A DNA stretch of 64,000 bases, from assembly GCF_003568665.1 (NCBI RefSeq), contig NZ_QXMH01000002.1, positions 1,116,001-1,180,000 of the forward strand. Reading direction: 5' to 3'. How positions within the stretch are numbered: position 1 is the first letter of the stretch; each line of letters starts with the position of its first letter. Of this stretch, positions 1-9,191 are shown in pieces. The stretch comes from Chitinophaga alhagiae. Lineage in GTDB: Bacteria > Bacteroidota > Bacteroidia > Chitinophagales > Chitinophagaceae. A program made the translations under genes and the position numbers. The notes under the pieces were generated by a model. That model was not told the DNA's origin. It made no database searches and saw only the letters and a program-made list of their open reading frames with translations.

Positions 1-356
1 TGCCGGAAACGGGAGACCTTACGCCCTGGGCGGAAAGCGGCGTGCTGCTGCTCAATGCCATGCTGACCGTGCGTGACGGTGAACCGGCCTCTCACAGCAA
101 AATAGGATGGGAGAGTTTTACTGATGCGGTGATCCGCAAGGTGTCAGACGGGAAAGAAGGTGTGGTGTTCATGCTCTGGGGAAAGTTTGCGCAGGACAAA
201 CAGGTGCTGATAGACGGCACCCGGCATTACATCCTGAAAGCGGCGCATCCTTCGCCCTTCAGCGCAGACAAAGGGTTTTTCGGTTGCCGGCACTTTTCCA
301 AAGCGAATGAGCTGCTGATAAAGCAGGGCAAAGAGCCGGTGAACTGGCAGTTATAA
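1..356 (+). CDS. ung: Uracil-DNA glycosylase, C-terminal part (start outside window)
   Basis: Base-excision repair enzyme that removes uracil from DNA. The open frame begins at base 3 and gives about 118 residues of the C-terminal half. The UDG family-1 signature HPSP is at 246-257, preceded by a LLLNAMLTVR strand and a VFMLWG segment and followed by GFFGC.HFSKAN, all typical of Ung. The catalytic GQDPYH motif would lie upstream of the window. The usual length is about 225 residues, so roughly half is missing because of the window edge and not because the gene is broken. It ends 30 bp before plsC on the same strand. Confidence 0.95.
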   Translation, partial: PETGDLTPWAESGVLLLNAMLTVRDGEPASHSKIGWESFTDAVIRKVSDGKEGVVFMLWGKFAQDKQVLIDGTRHYILKAAHPSPFSADKGFFGCRHFSKANELLIKQGKEPVNWQL

Positions 357-386
357 AAACGATATTTACAGATTGATCCCTTTTAC

Positions 387-1157
387 ATGAATTGGCTCAG
401 AAACATAGCAGGGCGTGTGTTTGCCGTATACGGGCTATTACTGTTCGCAGCTACTTTGCTGATCGTGCTGGTACCCATCTGGATCGTTTCCTTCTTGCCA
501 GATCCGCATAAGACCCGCGGGTTTCTCACCATAGGTAGGGCATGGATGAAAGTATACATGAACCTTATTTTTTGCCCTGTGTACCGCAAAGGCCTGGAGT
601 ATTTTGAAAAGGGGAAAGTGTACGTGGTGGTGTGCAACCACAATTCTTTTATGGACGTACCGGTCACTACGCCCGGCGTTCCCGGTGTGAACAAGACCCT
701 GGCCAAAGCAGAGATGGCCAGGATCCCGTTGTTTGGTATGATGTACAAGATTGGCGGCATTATGGTAGACCGGAAGAACGATGCCAGCCGCCGGCAGAGT
801 TTTGAGCATATGCGGGACGCGCTGGAAATGGGCATGCACATGGTGCTGTTCCCGGAAGGTACCCGCAACCGCACCGGTTACCCGCTCAAGAGCTTTTACG
901 ACGGGGCCTTTATTTTGGCCATCGATACGCAAACGCCCATTATGCCTTCCCTGCTTTTCCATACACGTGATATTCTGCTGCCCGGCAAATTCTCTGCCCT
1001 GCCGCACCGTATAGACTTTCACTTCCTGCCGCCGGTGCCCACCGCCGGCCTCACGCACGAAGACCTGCCCATACTGAAAGAAAAAGTGTTTGTTACCATG
1101 TGGGACTATTACCTTGCCAACGGTGGCTCCGGTGAACAGCATTTTAAAGCAGGCTGA
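387..1157 (+). CDS. plsC: 1-acyl-sn-glycerol-3-phosphate acyltransferase (PlsC family)
   Basis: Transfers an acyl chain to lysophosphatidic acid to make phosphatidic acid, at the cytoplasmic membrane. The protein has 256 residues, normal for the family. A hydrophobic N-terminal stretch (about residues 10-35) can anchor it. The catalytic NHxxxxD motif is at residues 84-90 and the substrate-binding FPEGTR motif at 155-160, so both family signatures are intact. It starts 30 bp after ung on the same strand and may be read from the same transcript. Exact acyl-donor preference cannot be read from sequence. Confidence 0.92.
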   Translation: MNWLRNIAGRVFAVYGLLLFAATLLIVLVPIWIVSFLPDPHKTRGFLTIGRAWMKVYMNLIFCPVYRKGLEYFEKGKVYVVVCNHNSFMDVPVTTPGVPGVNKTLAKAEMARIPLFGMMYKIGGIMVDRKNDASRRQSFEHMRDALEMGMHMVLFPEGTRNRTGYPLKSFYDGAFILAIDTQTPIMPSLLFHTRDILLPGKFSALPHRIDFHFLPPVPTAGLTHEDLPILKEKVFVTMWDYYLANGGSGEQHFKAG

Positions 1158-1213
1158 TCCGGCAACCGTCAATTGCACCGCTTCGCCTTCCTTAGAACAG
1201 TTCCTTGTTTTGG

Positions 1214-1591
1214 CTATACCGCCGTGATCCACCAGCTGTTGCCCCATGGGTCAAAGATGCCGGCAGCGCGGCCATAGTCTTTGGTTGCAGGTTCCTGCCG
1301 GGACGTGGCGCCCGCAGCCAGCGCTTTTTTGTAAACGGCGTCCGTATCATTTACGAACATGAAAACGGCCCCTGTTTCCGGTGGGAAAGCATCGGTGCTG
1401 TTGCCGAACATAATAACGCTGTCATCGATCCGTACTTCTGCGTGCAGTACGCGGCCGTCATCGTCTTTATGCACCAGTACCTCTTCCGCGTCAAAAACCG
1501 TTTTTACGAATGCCATGAACTGGAGGGCGTCTGATACCAGGAAGTAAGGACATACTGTCTGAAAGCCTTCGGGTTTCTTTGTTGTTGCCAT
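1214..1591 (-). CDS. VOC (glyoxalase/PhnB-like) family protein
   Basis: Small 125-residue protein of the vicinal oxygen chelate superfamily, closest in style to the PhnB/glyoxalase-like group: N-terminal PYFLVSDA strand, central VLHAEVRIDDSVIMFG and C-terminal FDPWGNSWWI. Proteins of this fold act on small molecules or bind antibiotics; the substrate here is unknown. It is convergent with plsC and lies downstream of the AraC gene on the same strand, 72 bp apart, but has its own promoter-like element (1617-1624). Confidence 0.8.
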   Translation of the reverse strand: MATTKKPEGFQTVCPYFLVSDALQFMAFVKTVFDAEEVLVHKDDDGRVLHAEVRIDDSVIMFGNSTDAFPPETGAVFMFVNDTDAVYKKALAAGATSRQEPATKDYGRAAGIFDPWGNSWWITAV

Positions 1592-1616
1592 GTTGTCTGA
1601 TGTTTTGAGTACGGTA

Positions 1617-1624
1617 CAAAGATA
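1617..1624 (-). promoter_or_regulatory. Promoter -7 element for the VOC gene
   Basis: On the minus strand the bases read TATCTTTG, a perfect match to the Bacteroidota -7 consensus TAnnTTTG, 26 bp before the VOC start codon. A clear -33 TTG is not seen at the usual 19-20 bp distance, so only half of the promoter is well supported. Confidence 0.45.
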
Positions 1625-1663
1625 GGAGGGCAGGGCGGGGCGAAATTGGATAAATGCGACATG

Positions 1664-2458
1664 TTACTCCCGGTACTCAATGCCCTCCGGCCGCCCTGCA
1701 AAATACTGGCGGGGGTGGTAACCTGAAAACTCCCTGAACTCGCGGATGAAGTGAGACTGGTCGTAATACCCGCATGCATACCCTATCTCTGTAAGGCTCC
1801 TTCCTTCTCCGTAAGCGGCCAGCGCATGCTGGAAGCGGATGATGCGGGTGTATAGTTTGGGAGAAAAACCGCAGTATTCCTTGAAGCGCCGTTCAAACTG
1901 CCGCCTGGAGAGGCAGGTTTCCGCGGCCAGTTGTTCTACGTTCAATTGCCCCTGCTGGTGAAGAATATGCCGTAGTGCCAGGTGCGCGGCGGTGGGGTGT
2001 TGTGCCCTTTTCCGCAACCGGGCCTCTAAAAAAGCGCTCAGTATTTTTACCCTTGCGTGGTGGTGCGGCGCGGTCATGATACGTTCTTCCAGCAGGCGGC
2101 CTTCTGTTCCCAGTACTGCTTCCAGGCCGGGCATCTGGTTGCTGAAGTCCGTAGCAGGGAGGCCAAACAATTGGGGCAGCGCGGTGGGGTAGAGGTACAC
2201 CCCGAAAATGCCGAAGCTGCCGTGTGTCAGAAAGCGGCGGTAATGGCTGCTTTGGGCATGCACTACCGCGGGGTGGTAAACATCGCCCGGCCGCGCCGGC
2301 TCCGTGAACATGCCTTTATAGTGAAATACCATTTCCACACAGCCGTCTGCCATAGAGCGGTATACGTACGGCTCCCCCAGGGACACTTCATGCTCGAATA
2401 CCCAGAACATGCGCACATGGGCCACCAGAGCGGGTGGAGGAGGAAACGTGCGGTACAT
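1664..2458 (-). CDS. AraC-family transcriptional regulator (DUF6597-type N-terminus)
   Basis: One-component DNA-binding regulator of 264 residues when started at the ATG giving MYRTFPPPP. The frame stays open 27 codons further upstream, but that extension is not protein-like. The N-terminal domain (FPPPPALVAHVRMFWVFEH, then MADGCVEMVFHY) resembles DUF6597 sensor domains. The C-terminal 90 residues hold the two helix-turn-helix motifs of AraC proteins (LAAETCLSRRQFERRF; IGYACGYYDQSHFIREFREFSG). The ligand and targets are unknown; the adjacent VOC gene is a possible target. Confidence 0.88.
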   Translation of the reverse strand: MYRTFPPPPALVAHVRMFWVFEHEVSLGEPYVYRSMADGCVEMVFHYKGMFTEPARPGDVYHPAVVHAQSSHYRRFLTHGSFGIFGVYLYPTALPQLFGLPATDFSNQMPGLEAVLGTEGRLLEERIMTAPHHHARVKILSAFLEARLRKRAQHPTAAHLALRHILHQQGQLNVEQLAAETCLSRRQFERRFKEYCGFSPKLYTRIIRFQHALAAYGEGRSLTEIGYACGYYDQSHFIREFREFSGYHPRQYFAGRPEGIEYRE

Positions 2459-2610
2459 ACACAAAAATTTTATTAAAGTTACCGCATATATATCTATTTC
2501 CCAACGCGGACTCACCCGAAAGCCGGCATACGCGCGCAACGATGTGAAAAAAATACGGCCTGTACAGGGTTTGGACGGAATTTATTTCAGGAAACCATGA
2601 CTAAACAAAA

Positions 2611-2628
2611 AATCTAATTTGTATTTTG
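2611..2628 (+). promoter_or_regulatory. Possible promoter region of the oxidoreductase/DUF1080 operon
   Basis: Two near-matches to TAnnTTTG (spacer one base short) occur in tandem here, 37-50 bp before the start codon at 2665. This is the only AT-rich, promoter-like stretch in the 206-bp divergent gap with the AraC gene. Weak support. Confidence 0.25.
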
Positions 2629-2664
2629 TTCCGCGAACTATCACGTTTACACTTAAATAAAACC

Positions 2665-3945
2665 ATGGCAAAGAAAGAAAACCAAACTTCCAGGCGGGCA
2701 TTTGTCCGTAACTCACTGGGAGCGCTGGCTGCATTCACCATTGTGCCTCGCCACGTATTGGGGCGCGGTTACCTGGCCCCCAGCGATCAGCTCACCAAAG
2801 CCGTTGTAGGCACCGGCGGTATGGGCCGCGGCCATTTCGGGTATGCCGGTACCCGCGTGGTGGCCATCTGCGATGTGGATAAAACGCACATCCAGAAAGC
2901 CCTGGACGTATTGCCCAACCAGGGCAAAGGCGTAAAGACCTTTGCAGATTACCGGGAGCTGATACAGTTGCCCGAAGTTGACATTGTGCACGTGGCCACG
3001 CCGCCGCACTGGCACGGCATTATTGCCGCAGACGCGGCCCGCGCGGGTAAAGACGTGTGGTGTGAAAAACCTATGACGGCCACCATTGGCGAAGGTAAAC
3101 GCCTGGTGGAAGCGGTACAGCAGCATGGCCGTATTTTCAGGCTCAACACCTGGTTCCGCTTTGATGCCAACTTCTACGGCATGGGCACTACCGTGAAACC
3201 CATCAAGAAGCTGGTGGAAAGCGGTTTGCTGGGATGGCCCCTGAAAGTGACCGTGAGCCGCCATACCGGTTTTGACTGGAAATTCTTCTGGGTGGGCAAA
3301 ACCAACCTGGAGCCGCAGCCCGTTCCCAAAGAACTGGACTATGATATGTGGCTCGGCCCCGCGCCCCATAAACCCTACCACCCGCACCGCGTACACAGCA
3401 CCTTCCGCGGGTACTGGGATTATGATGGCGGCGGTCTGGGAGACATGGGCCAGCACTACCTGGACCCCATCCAGTATTTCCTCGGTAAAGATGATACCAG
3501 CCCTGTGAAAGTAGAGATAGATGCGCCCCAGCAGCATACAGACGCGGTAGGCACCTGGCGCAAGATCACCTATACTTATGCAGACGGTTGCCAGATAATA
3601 TTAGACGGTGCCGGTACAGAAACCAAGGCAGCTTATATTGAAGGGCCGAAAGGCAAGCTGTACCAGGGTTTCAAGTCAGACATCCCGGACCTCGAAAAGA
3701 AACTCGCCGAGTTCCCTGACCCTGCCCCGCAGGTAACGGACTTTGTGGAGGCCGTTAAAAAACGCCAGAAGTTTGCGCTCAATGAAGAGAACGGGCACCG
3801 TTCCTGCACCATGGTGAACATCGGCAAAATTGCCCTGCAACTGGGCCGCAACCTGGAGTTTGACCCGGTAAAACAGGAGTTTATCAACGATGAAGGCGCC
3901 AACAGGCTGATATTCCAGCCCATGCGCGGACCGTGGACCATCTAA
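2665..3945 (+). CDS. Gfo/Idh/MocA family oxidoreductase with Tat signal
   Basis: NAD(P)-dependent sugar oxidoreductase, 426 residues. The start at 2665 is preferred to an upstream TTG because it puts a twin-arginine signal (S-R-R-A-F at residues 9-13, then a hydrophobic stretch) at the N-terminus. The protein is therefore probably exported folded with its cofactor. A Rossmann motif (VGTGGMGRGH) follows, and the family EKP motif is at residues 134-136. The C-terminal part is the sugar-binding alpha/beta domain. Only 14 bp separate it from the downstream HEAT/DUF1080 gene, so they are almost certainly cotranscribed. By analogy with characterised Bacteroides systems, such oxidoreductases oxidise glycosides at C3 before a DUF1080 enzyme cleaves them; this role is inferred. 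Confidence 0.88.
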   Translation: MAKKENQTSRRAFVRNSLGALAAFTIVPRHVLGRGYLAPSDQLTKAVVGTGGMGRGHFGYAGTRVVAICDVDKTHIQKALDVLPNQGKGVKTFADYRELIQLPEVDIVHVATPPHWHGIIAADAARAGKDVWCEKPMTATIGEGKRLVEAVQQHGRIFRLNTWFRFDANFYGMGTTVKPIKKLVESGLLGWPLKVTVSRHTGFDWKFFWVGKTNLEPQPVPKELDYDMWLGPAPHKPYHPHRVHSTFRGYWDYDGGGLGDMGQHYLDPIQYFLGKDDTSPVKVEIDAPQQHTDAVGTWRKITYTYADGCQIILDGAGTETKAAYIEGPKGKLYQGFKSDIPDLEKKLAEFPDPAPQVTDFVEAVKKRQKFALNEENGHRSCTMVNIGKIALQLGRNLEFDPVKQEFINDEGANRLIFQPMRGPWTI

Positions 3946-3959
3946 TCAACAACACAACA

Positions 3960-6900
3960 ATGAAAAAGATCCTTTTAATAGCTGCATGTTGCCTGGCGCA
4001 GATGGCCGTAATGGCACAGCCCAGGCAAGACAACCGCGCAGCGCATACAAAGATCGCGGACCTGCTGGCACAGCAGCCTGCGCAAAACGCAAAACAGCTT
4101 GACGCCAATATGAAGGCGCTGGCTGAACTGGGAGAGGAAGGCATTACCGGAATGGCTGCCATGCTGTCTCCCGCCGGAAAAGGAGACAACGGCGCCGTGC
4201 AGTACGCACTGGGCGGTTATGCCTTCTACGTCACCCAGCCGGGCAAGGAAAAAGAACGCACCGCTGCCGTAGATGCCTTCTGCAAGGCATTGAAGCAGGT
4301 GAGCGATAAAGAGAACAAGGCATTCCTCATCACCATGTTGCAGCACATTGGTACGGATGCGGCCGTTAGCAGCCTGCAACCTTACCTGGCAGACGAGCGC
4401 CTGTGCGATCCCGCTGCCCGCACACTGGTGAAGATCAATTCTCCCGCTGCGCAAAAGGCGTTGCTGGAAGCATTGCCCAAAACAAGCGGCCGCAACCAGC
4501 AGATACTGGCGGAAGTGATCGGGGATAGCCGCATGGCCGGCGCTACCGGCGCCCTGTTGCCGCTGGCCGCCTCTTCAGACAAGATGCTGGCCAAAACGGC
4601 GCTGTATGCCCTGGCCCACATTGCCGAGCCGCAGGCCGCAAACGCATTGAAAGCCGCTGCCGCCAAAGCCGGTTACAAGTATGATGAAAGCAACGCCACC
4701 GCTGCCTACCTGCTGTACGCGCAGCAGATTGCCGCAAAAGGCAAAACGAAAGAAGCAACGGATATTGCTAACTCCGTAATGTCTGCCGCCGGCCGCGCCG
4801 GTCAGCAACAGGTGCGCACCGCCGCACTGTATCTGCTGCACCAGCTGCAGGGCGAAAAAAGCCTGCCCGTATTACTGGCGGCTGTGAACGATCCTTCCGC
4901 GGAGTACCGCGATGCCGCGCTCAAATTTGCCGGCCAGAACCTCACACCCGCCGCTACGGCTGCATGGATCAAGGCACTGGCAAAGGCTAACAGCGGCGGT
5001 AAAGCGGCTGTTATTTCCATGCTGGGCAACAACAAGGTAGACGCCGCTGCGCCCATTGCCATCCGCTCGCTGGCGGATAAGGATGCCAATGTAAGGCTGG
5101 CCGCAATTACCGCTGTTGGCCAAACCAGTGGCGCCCAGGCTATTACCCCGCTGCTGGCCCTCATGAAAAAAGGCGATGCCAAAGAAGTAGCCGCCATTGC
5201 CGGCGTGCTGAAAACTATAAAAGGCAATGAAGTAGTAACGCAGGCCGGCGCCGCATTGGGCACTATGCCTCCCGCCGCGCAGGTAGCGCTGATAGATGTG
5301 CTGGCCAGCCGCAAGGCAGACGGCCAGGTGCAGAACGTGCTGGCCCTTACCCGCTCTCCGCAGGAAAACGTGCGCAAGGCCGCTTATGATGGCCTCAAAG
5401 ATGTGGTAACCGCCCAAAACCTGCCGTCCCTTTTTACACTGCTTTCCAAAGCTGCCGCCCCTGCTGATGTGAAAGCGCTGCAGGCTGCCGTAGTGGCCGG
5501 CGCAGGCTCGCTCTCCGACCCAGCAGAGCCGGTGATAGCACAAATGAAAAAGGAAAGCGCCGCAGGGCAGGAGCGTTATTACGCTATACTGGCCGGTATT
5601 GGCGGTGCCGCCGCTAAAAAAGTGGTGAGCGATGCATTTGCCAATGGCAGCGCTTCACAGAAGGCCGCGGCCGTAGCGGCCCTGGTAAGCTGGAAAGACG
5701 CCAGCGCGGCCAATGACCTTATCAATATTGCCCGTAATAGTGCAGACTACCGCAAAACCACCCTGCAAGGGTATGTGCGCCTGGCAAAAACTGCCGGCAC
5801 CGCAGAGCAGCGCCTGCTGATGCTCACCAACGCCATGGAGCTGACGGAGGATGCGGGCCTGAAAAAGAACATCCTGCAACAGGCGGAGCAATGCAAAACG
5901 TTCCCCGCGCTGGTGTTTGCCGGTCAGTATCTGGACGATGCCGCCGTACAGGCCCAGGCCGCTGATGCAGTGATGGGCATTGCGCTGGCAGATAAAACGT
6001 ATAGCGGCCCCCTGGTGCGCAACCTGCTGGAAAAGGCTGCCAAAGCCCTCAAAGGTGGTGATGCGGACTACCAGCGCCAGGCCATCCGCAAATACCTGGA
6101 TGAAATGCCCGCAGGCGAAGGATTTGTGCCCATGTTCAACGGTAAAGACCTGAGCGGCTGGAAAGGCCTTGTGGCAGACCCCGTTAAACGCGCTAAAATG
6201 GACGCGGCCACATTAAAGAAAGAACAGGAAAAAGCGGATGCCGTAATGCGGGAAGGATGGAGCGTGAAAGACGGCCTGCTGGTGTTCAACGGCCATGGCA
6301 GCAACCTCTGCACGGAGAAAAAGTATGGCGACTTTGAAATGTTCGTTGACTGGCAGATCACCAAAGACGGTGATGCAGGCATTTACCTGCGTGGTACGCC
6401 CCAGGTGCAGATCTGGGACACCGCCCGCCGCGATGTAGGCGCCCAGGTAGGCTCCGGCGGCCTGTACAACAACCAGAAAAACCCCAGCAAACCCACCGAG
6501 CTGGCAGACAACGCCATTGGTGAATGGAATACCTTCCGCATCATCATGAAAGGAGACCGCGTAACGGTATACCTCAACGGTAAACTGGTGGTAGACAACG
6601 TGATACTGGAAAACTACTGGGACCGCAAGCTGCCCATCTTCCCCGAAGAGCAGCTGGAGCTGCAGGCGCACGGCACTCACGTGGCCTACCGCAACCTGTA
6701 TATCCGCGAATTTGAACAACCCAAACCGTTTGAGCTGAGCGCCGAGGAAAAGAAAGAAGGGTACAAGGTCCTCTTCGATGGTACCAACATGCATCAGTGG
6801 GAAGGTAACACTACCAGCTATGTGATGGATAACGGCAACATCCTCTGCTCACCGAAAGGTTCCGGCGGCGGCAACCTGTACACCAAAGAAGAGTTCGCAG

Positions 6901-7340
6901 ATTTTGTGTTCCGCTTTGAGTTCCAGCTCACGCCCGGCGCCAACAACGGCCTCGGCATCCGCATGCCTCCCGGCGGAGACGCTGCTTACAAAGGCATGGA
7001 ACTGCAGATACTGGACAATGAAGCAGACATCTACAAAAAACTGCACATTTACCAGTACCATGGTTCCGTATACGGTGTAATACCCGCCAAACGCGGCTTC
7101 CTGAAACCTAACGGGGAGTGGAACTACCAGCAGGTAACGGTAAAAGGCACACATATTATTGTGGAGCTGAACGGCACCGTTATCCTTGACGGCGATATTG
7201 CTGAAGCAAGGGATAAAGGCACGCTGGACAAAAAAGACCACCCGGGCCTGAAGAACACTACCGGCCGCATCGGCTTCCTGGGCCATGGCTCCGTGGTGCG
7301 CTTCCGCAACATCCGCGTAAAAGACCTGGCAAAGAAATAA
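3960..7340 (+). CDS. Secreted HEAT-repeat protein with two C-terminal DUF1080 (3-keto-disaccharide hydrolase-type) domains
   Basis: Large exported protein of 1126 residues. The start at 3960 gives a clear signal peptide (lysines, hydrophobic core, cleavage after AVMAQ); an upstream in-frame start inside the previous gene does not. Residues about 30-715 are alanine-rich helical repeats of HEAT type, probably a binding scaffold. Two DUF1080 lectin-like domains follow, about 718-920 (starts GFVPMFNGKDLSGW, with GIYLRGTPQVQIWD) and about 932-1126 (starts GYKVLFDGTNMHQW, with GLGIRMP and MELQILD). DUF1080 members include 3-keto-glycoside hydrolases. Fusion of two such domains to a repeat scaffold, behind a Gfo/Idh/MocA oxidase, suggests an envelope oxidise-then-cleave glycoside system. 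Substrate unknown. Confidence 0.88.
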   Translation: MKKILLIAACCLAQMAVMAQPRQDNRAAHTKIADLLAQQPAQNAKQLDANMKALAELGEEGITGMAAMLSPAGKGDNGAVQYALGGYAFYVTQPGKEKERTAAVDAFCKALKQVSDKENKAFLITMLQHIGTDAAVSSLQPYLADERLCDPAARTLVKINSPAAQKALLEALPKTSGRNQQILAEVIGDSRMAGATGALLPLAASSDKMLAKTALYALAHIAEPQAANALKAAAAKAGYKYDESNATAAYLLYAQQIAAKGKTKEATDIANSVMSAAGRAGQQQVRTAALYLLHQLQGEKSLPVLLAAVNDPSAEYRDAALKFAGQNLTPAATAAWIKALAKANSGGKAAVISMLGNNKVDAAAPIAIRSLADKDANVRLAAITAVGQTSGAQAITPLLALMKKGDAKEVAAIAGVLKTIKGNEVVTQAGAALGTMPPAAQVALIDVLASRKADGQVQNVLALTRSPQENVRKAAYDGLKDVVTAQNLPSLFTLLSKAAAPADVKALQAAVVAGAGSLSDPAEPVIAQMKKESAAGQERYYAILAGIGGAAAKKVVSDAFANGSASQKAAAVAALVSWKDASAANDLINIARNSADYRKTTLQGYVRLAKTAGTAEQRLLMLTNAMELTEDAGLKKNILQQAEQCKTFPALVFAGQYLDDAAVQAQAADAVMGIALADKTYSGPLVRNLLEKAAKALKGGDADYQRQAIRKYLDEMPAGEGFVPMFNGKDLSGWKGLVADPVKRAKMDAATLKKEQEKADAVMREGWSVKDGLLVFNGHGSNLCTEKKYGDFEMFVDWQITKDGDAGIYLRGTPQVQIWDTARRDVGAQVGSGGLYNNQKNPSKPTELADNAIGEWNTFRIIMKGDRVTVYLNGKLVVDNVILENYWDRKLPIFPEEQLELQAHGTHVAYRNLYIREFEQPKPFELSAEEKKEGYKVLFDGTNMHQWEGNTTSYVMDNGNILCSPKGSGGGNLYTKEEFADFVFRFEFQLTPGANNGLGIRMPPGGDAAYKGMELQILDNEADIYKKLHIYQYHGSVYGVIPAKRGFLKPNGEWNYQQVTVKGTHIIVELNGTVILDGDIAEARDKGTLDKKDHPGLKNTTGRIGFLGHGSVVRFRNIRVKDLAKK

Positions 7341-7367
7341 ACCGCGGTACATCCGCAGAAAGAGAAA

Positions 7368-7396
7368 GGGCTGTCAAATTCTGACAGCCCTTTTTT
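7368..7396 (+). terminator. Rho-independent terminator after the DUF1080 gene
   Basis: A perfect 9-bp stem (7368-7376 with 7382-7390), 5-base loop and six Ts lie 28 bp after the stop codon. The minus-strand side is T-rich as well, so it may also stop transcription of the convergent susD gene. Confidence 0.85.
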
Positions 7397-7509
7397 GTAT
7401 GGGGAAGAGTAGCAACTATCAATATTGTTGTACCGGGGGAGGAACCGCATCTGGCAAGCGCGCTTTCCTTATGCCGGGAAAAGTGCGGCAGGCCATATGG
7501 GCCGCATGC

Positions 7510-9168
7510 TCACTGGTACCCGGGGTTGTTCGGGTTCAGCTTGGGGTTTTTATCGATGTCTGACTGCGGTACGGGCATGAGGTACAGCCTGTCGTCCCAC
7601 TTGCGGGTTTGCACCAGGCCGTTCTCCAGATCGTACAGGTTGGTCATTACATGGGGTGCGATCTTCCAGCGGCGGATGTCCCTGAAACGGTGCCCTTCCA
7701 GTACCAGCTCAATGCGGCGCTCCTGGCGGATGGCTTCGCGGAGCAAGGCCTGTGTGCCCAATGCGGCGCGGTTGAGCACGGGCATGCCGGCGCGGGTGCG
7801 CAGCTGGTCTATGGCATTGTACACGGTGGCATCCGGGCCGGAAAGCTCGTTTTTGGCCTCTGCGTAGATCAGCAGTATTTCCGCGTAGCGGATAATGATG
7901 TGATTGGCATGATTGTCTATCCGCGCGCCCCAGGCTACAGGGTCTACATATTTACGGAAGTTGTAGCCGGTTTTGGAGCAGTTGTTGCCGCCCTTCACCC
8001 AGGTAAAAGCGTAACCATCTTCGATACTGTTCCAGGGCGCTTCATCAAACAATATGCTGGCGTAGAAGCGCGGGTCCCGGTTGCGGTACTCCGCGTAAAA
8101 CGCAGGGTCTGTGGCGCGGGCTTTATAACGTGTGGCGCGCTCCGCCGCGGGAACGGGGGCAATAGCAGCGCCTGTTTTAAAGCTCTGGTAAGCATCTACC
8201 AGGCTTTGCGTGGGCGCTATGGAGCTCCAGCCGCCGAGGTCGTCAGACAGCAGCAGGGTGTTGATGAACTTGGTGTCTTTTTCAGGGATGTGCTGCCTGT
8301 CCAGTATCACTTCTTTATTTTCTTCATACTGCTGCCAGAAGAGCTTTTCATAACTGCGCAGCCCCAACCTGAACCGGGCGGCCTCATCCGCGTTCGCAAA
8401 ATCTACCCAGCGGGCATAATCATCTGCGGCGTCTTTAGCGTCTTCACTGGTTACCCTGAACAGTTCGTAGCCCATGCCCATTACCTGCTCCGCGGCTTCC
8501 ACCGCCAGTGGCCACTGGCCGTTGTAAAGGTGTACGCGGGCTTTCAGCGCCAGCGCCGCGCCTTTTGTAACGCGGCCTTTTTCATTGTTCTTGCCGCCGG
8601 CGTAAGAAGGCGGCAATACGGCGGCCACCGCGGCCAGCTCATCCGTAATGAACTGCAGCACCTCCGCTTTGGGCGTACGCGCTACATAAGATTCTTCTAC
8701 GGTGAGGGTTTTGGTGATCAGCGGCACGTCTCCGAAGTTGCCCAGCATATTGGCGTAACGGAAAGCGCGCATAAAGCGGGCTTCCGCCTTGTAGCGTTCT
8801 TTCAGCGTATTGTCCATCGGCGCCTTGTCTACGTTCTCCAGGAAGTAGTTCACCCGGCGGATGGCCTCAAAGTTCCAGCCTTCGTTCATGGAAGTGGTAA
8901 CGTCTCCAAGAGAAATAGTGGTGGCATTGCTTTCCCAGGGGTACTGGGCGTGGGCGTTATCTGTAGAGCCGTCTTCGTAGGCATTGCCGTCACTGCCGTC
9001 TATCTGCTGATAAATGGCGTTCAGCGCGGCGGTGGCGTCTTTTTCGCTGGTCCAGAAAGTGCCTTCGGAAAGCTGGTTCTGCGGGGGCCTTTCCAAAAAG
9101 TCCTTGTTGCAGGAAAACAGCAGGCAGGAGGCCGCGAGCGCTGCTATATGGAATGTATATCTTGTCAT
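7510..9168 (-). CDS. RagB/SusD family nutrient-uptake lipoprotein
   Basis: Outer-membrane surface lipoprotein that captures a ligand for the partner SusC transporter. It has 552 residues with an N-terminal signal and lipobox ending at Cys20, followed by the family-typical DFLERPPQNQLSEGTFW. Helical TPR-like segments (AEARFMRAFRYANMLGNFGDVPLI) and the C-terminal RQERRIELVLEGHRFRDIRRW motif are those of SusD proteins. It is the last gene of the sigma-fecR-susC-susD unit, 23 bp after susC. No glycoside hydrolase accompanies this pair, so the ligand is unknown and may be non-starch glycan, peptide or another molecule. Confidence 0.95.
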   Translation of the reverse strand: MTRYTFHIAALAASCLLFSCNKDFLERPPQNQLSEGTFWTSEKDATAALNAIYQQIDGSDGNAYEDGSTDNAHAQYPWESNATTISLGDVTTSMNEGWNFEAIRRVNYFLENVDKAPMDNTLKERYKAEARFMRAFRYANMLGNFGDVPLITKTLTVEESYVARTPKAEVLQFITDELAAVAAVLPPSYAGGKNNEKGRVTKGAALALKARVHLYNGQWPLAVEAAEQVMGMGYELFRVTSEDAKDAADDYARWVDFANADEAARFRLGLRSYEKLFWQQYEENKEVILDRQHIPEKDTKFINTLLLSDDLGGWSSIAPTQSLVDAYQSFKTGAAIAPVPAAERATRYKARATDPAFYAEYRNRDPRFYASILFDEAPWNSIEDGYAFTWVKGGNNCSKTGYNFRKYVDPVAWGARIDNHANHIIIRYAEILLIYAEAKNELSGPDATVYNAIDQLRTRAGMPVLNRAALGTQALLREAIRQERRIELVLEGHRFRDIRRWKIAPHVMTNLYDLENGLVQTRKWDDRLYLMPVPQSDIDKNPKLNPNNPGYQ

Positions 9169-9191
9169 TTCTTTTTCTGTTTAGATCATCA

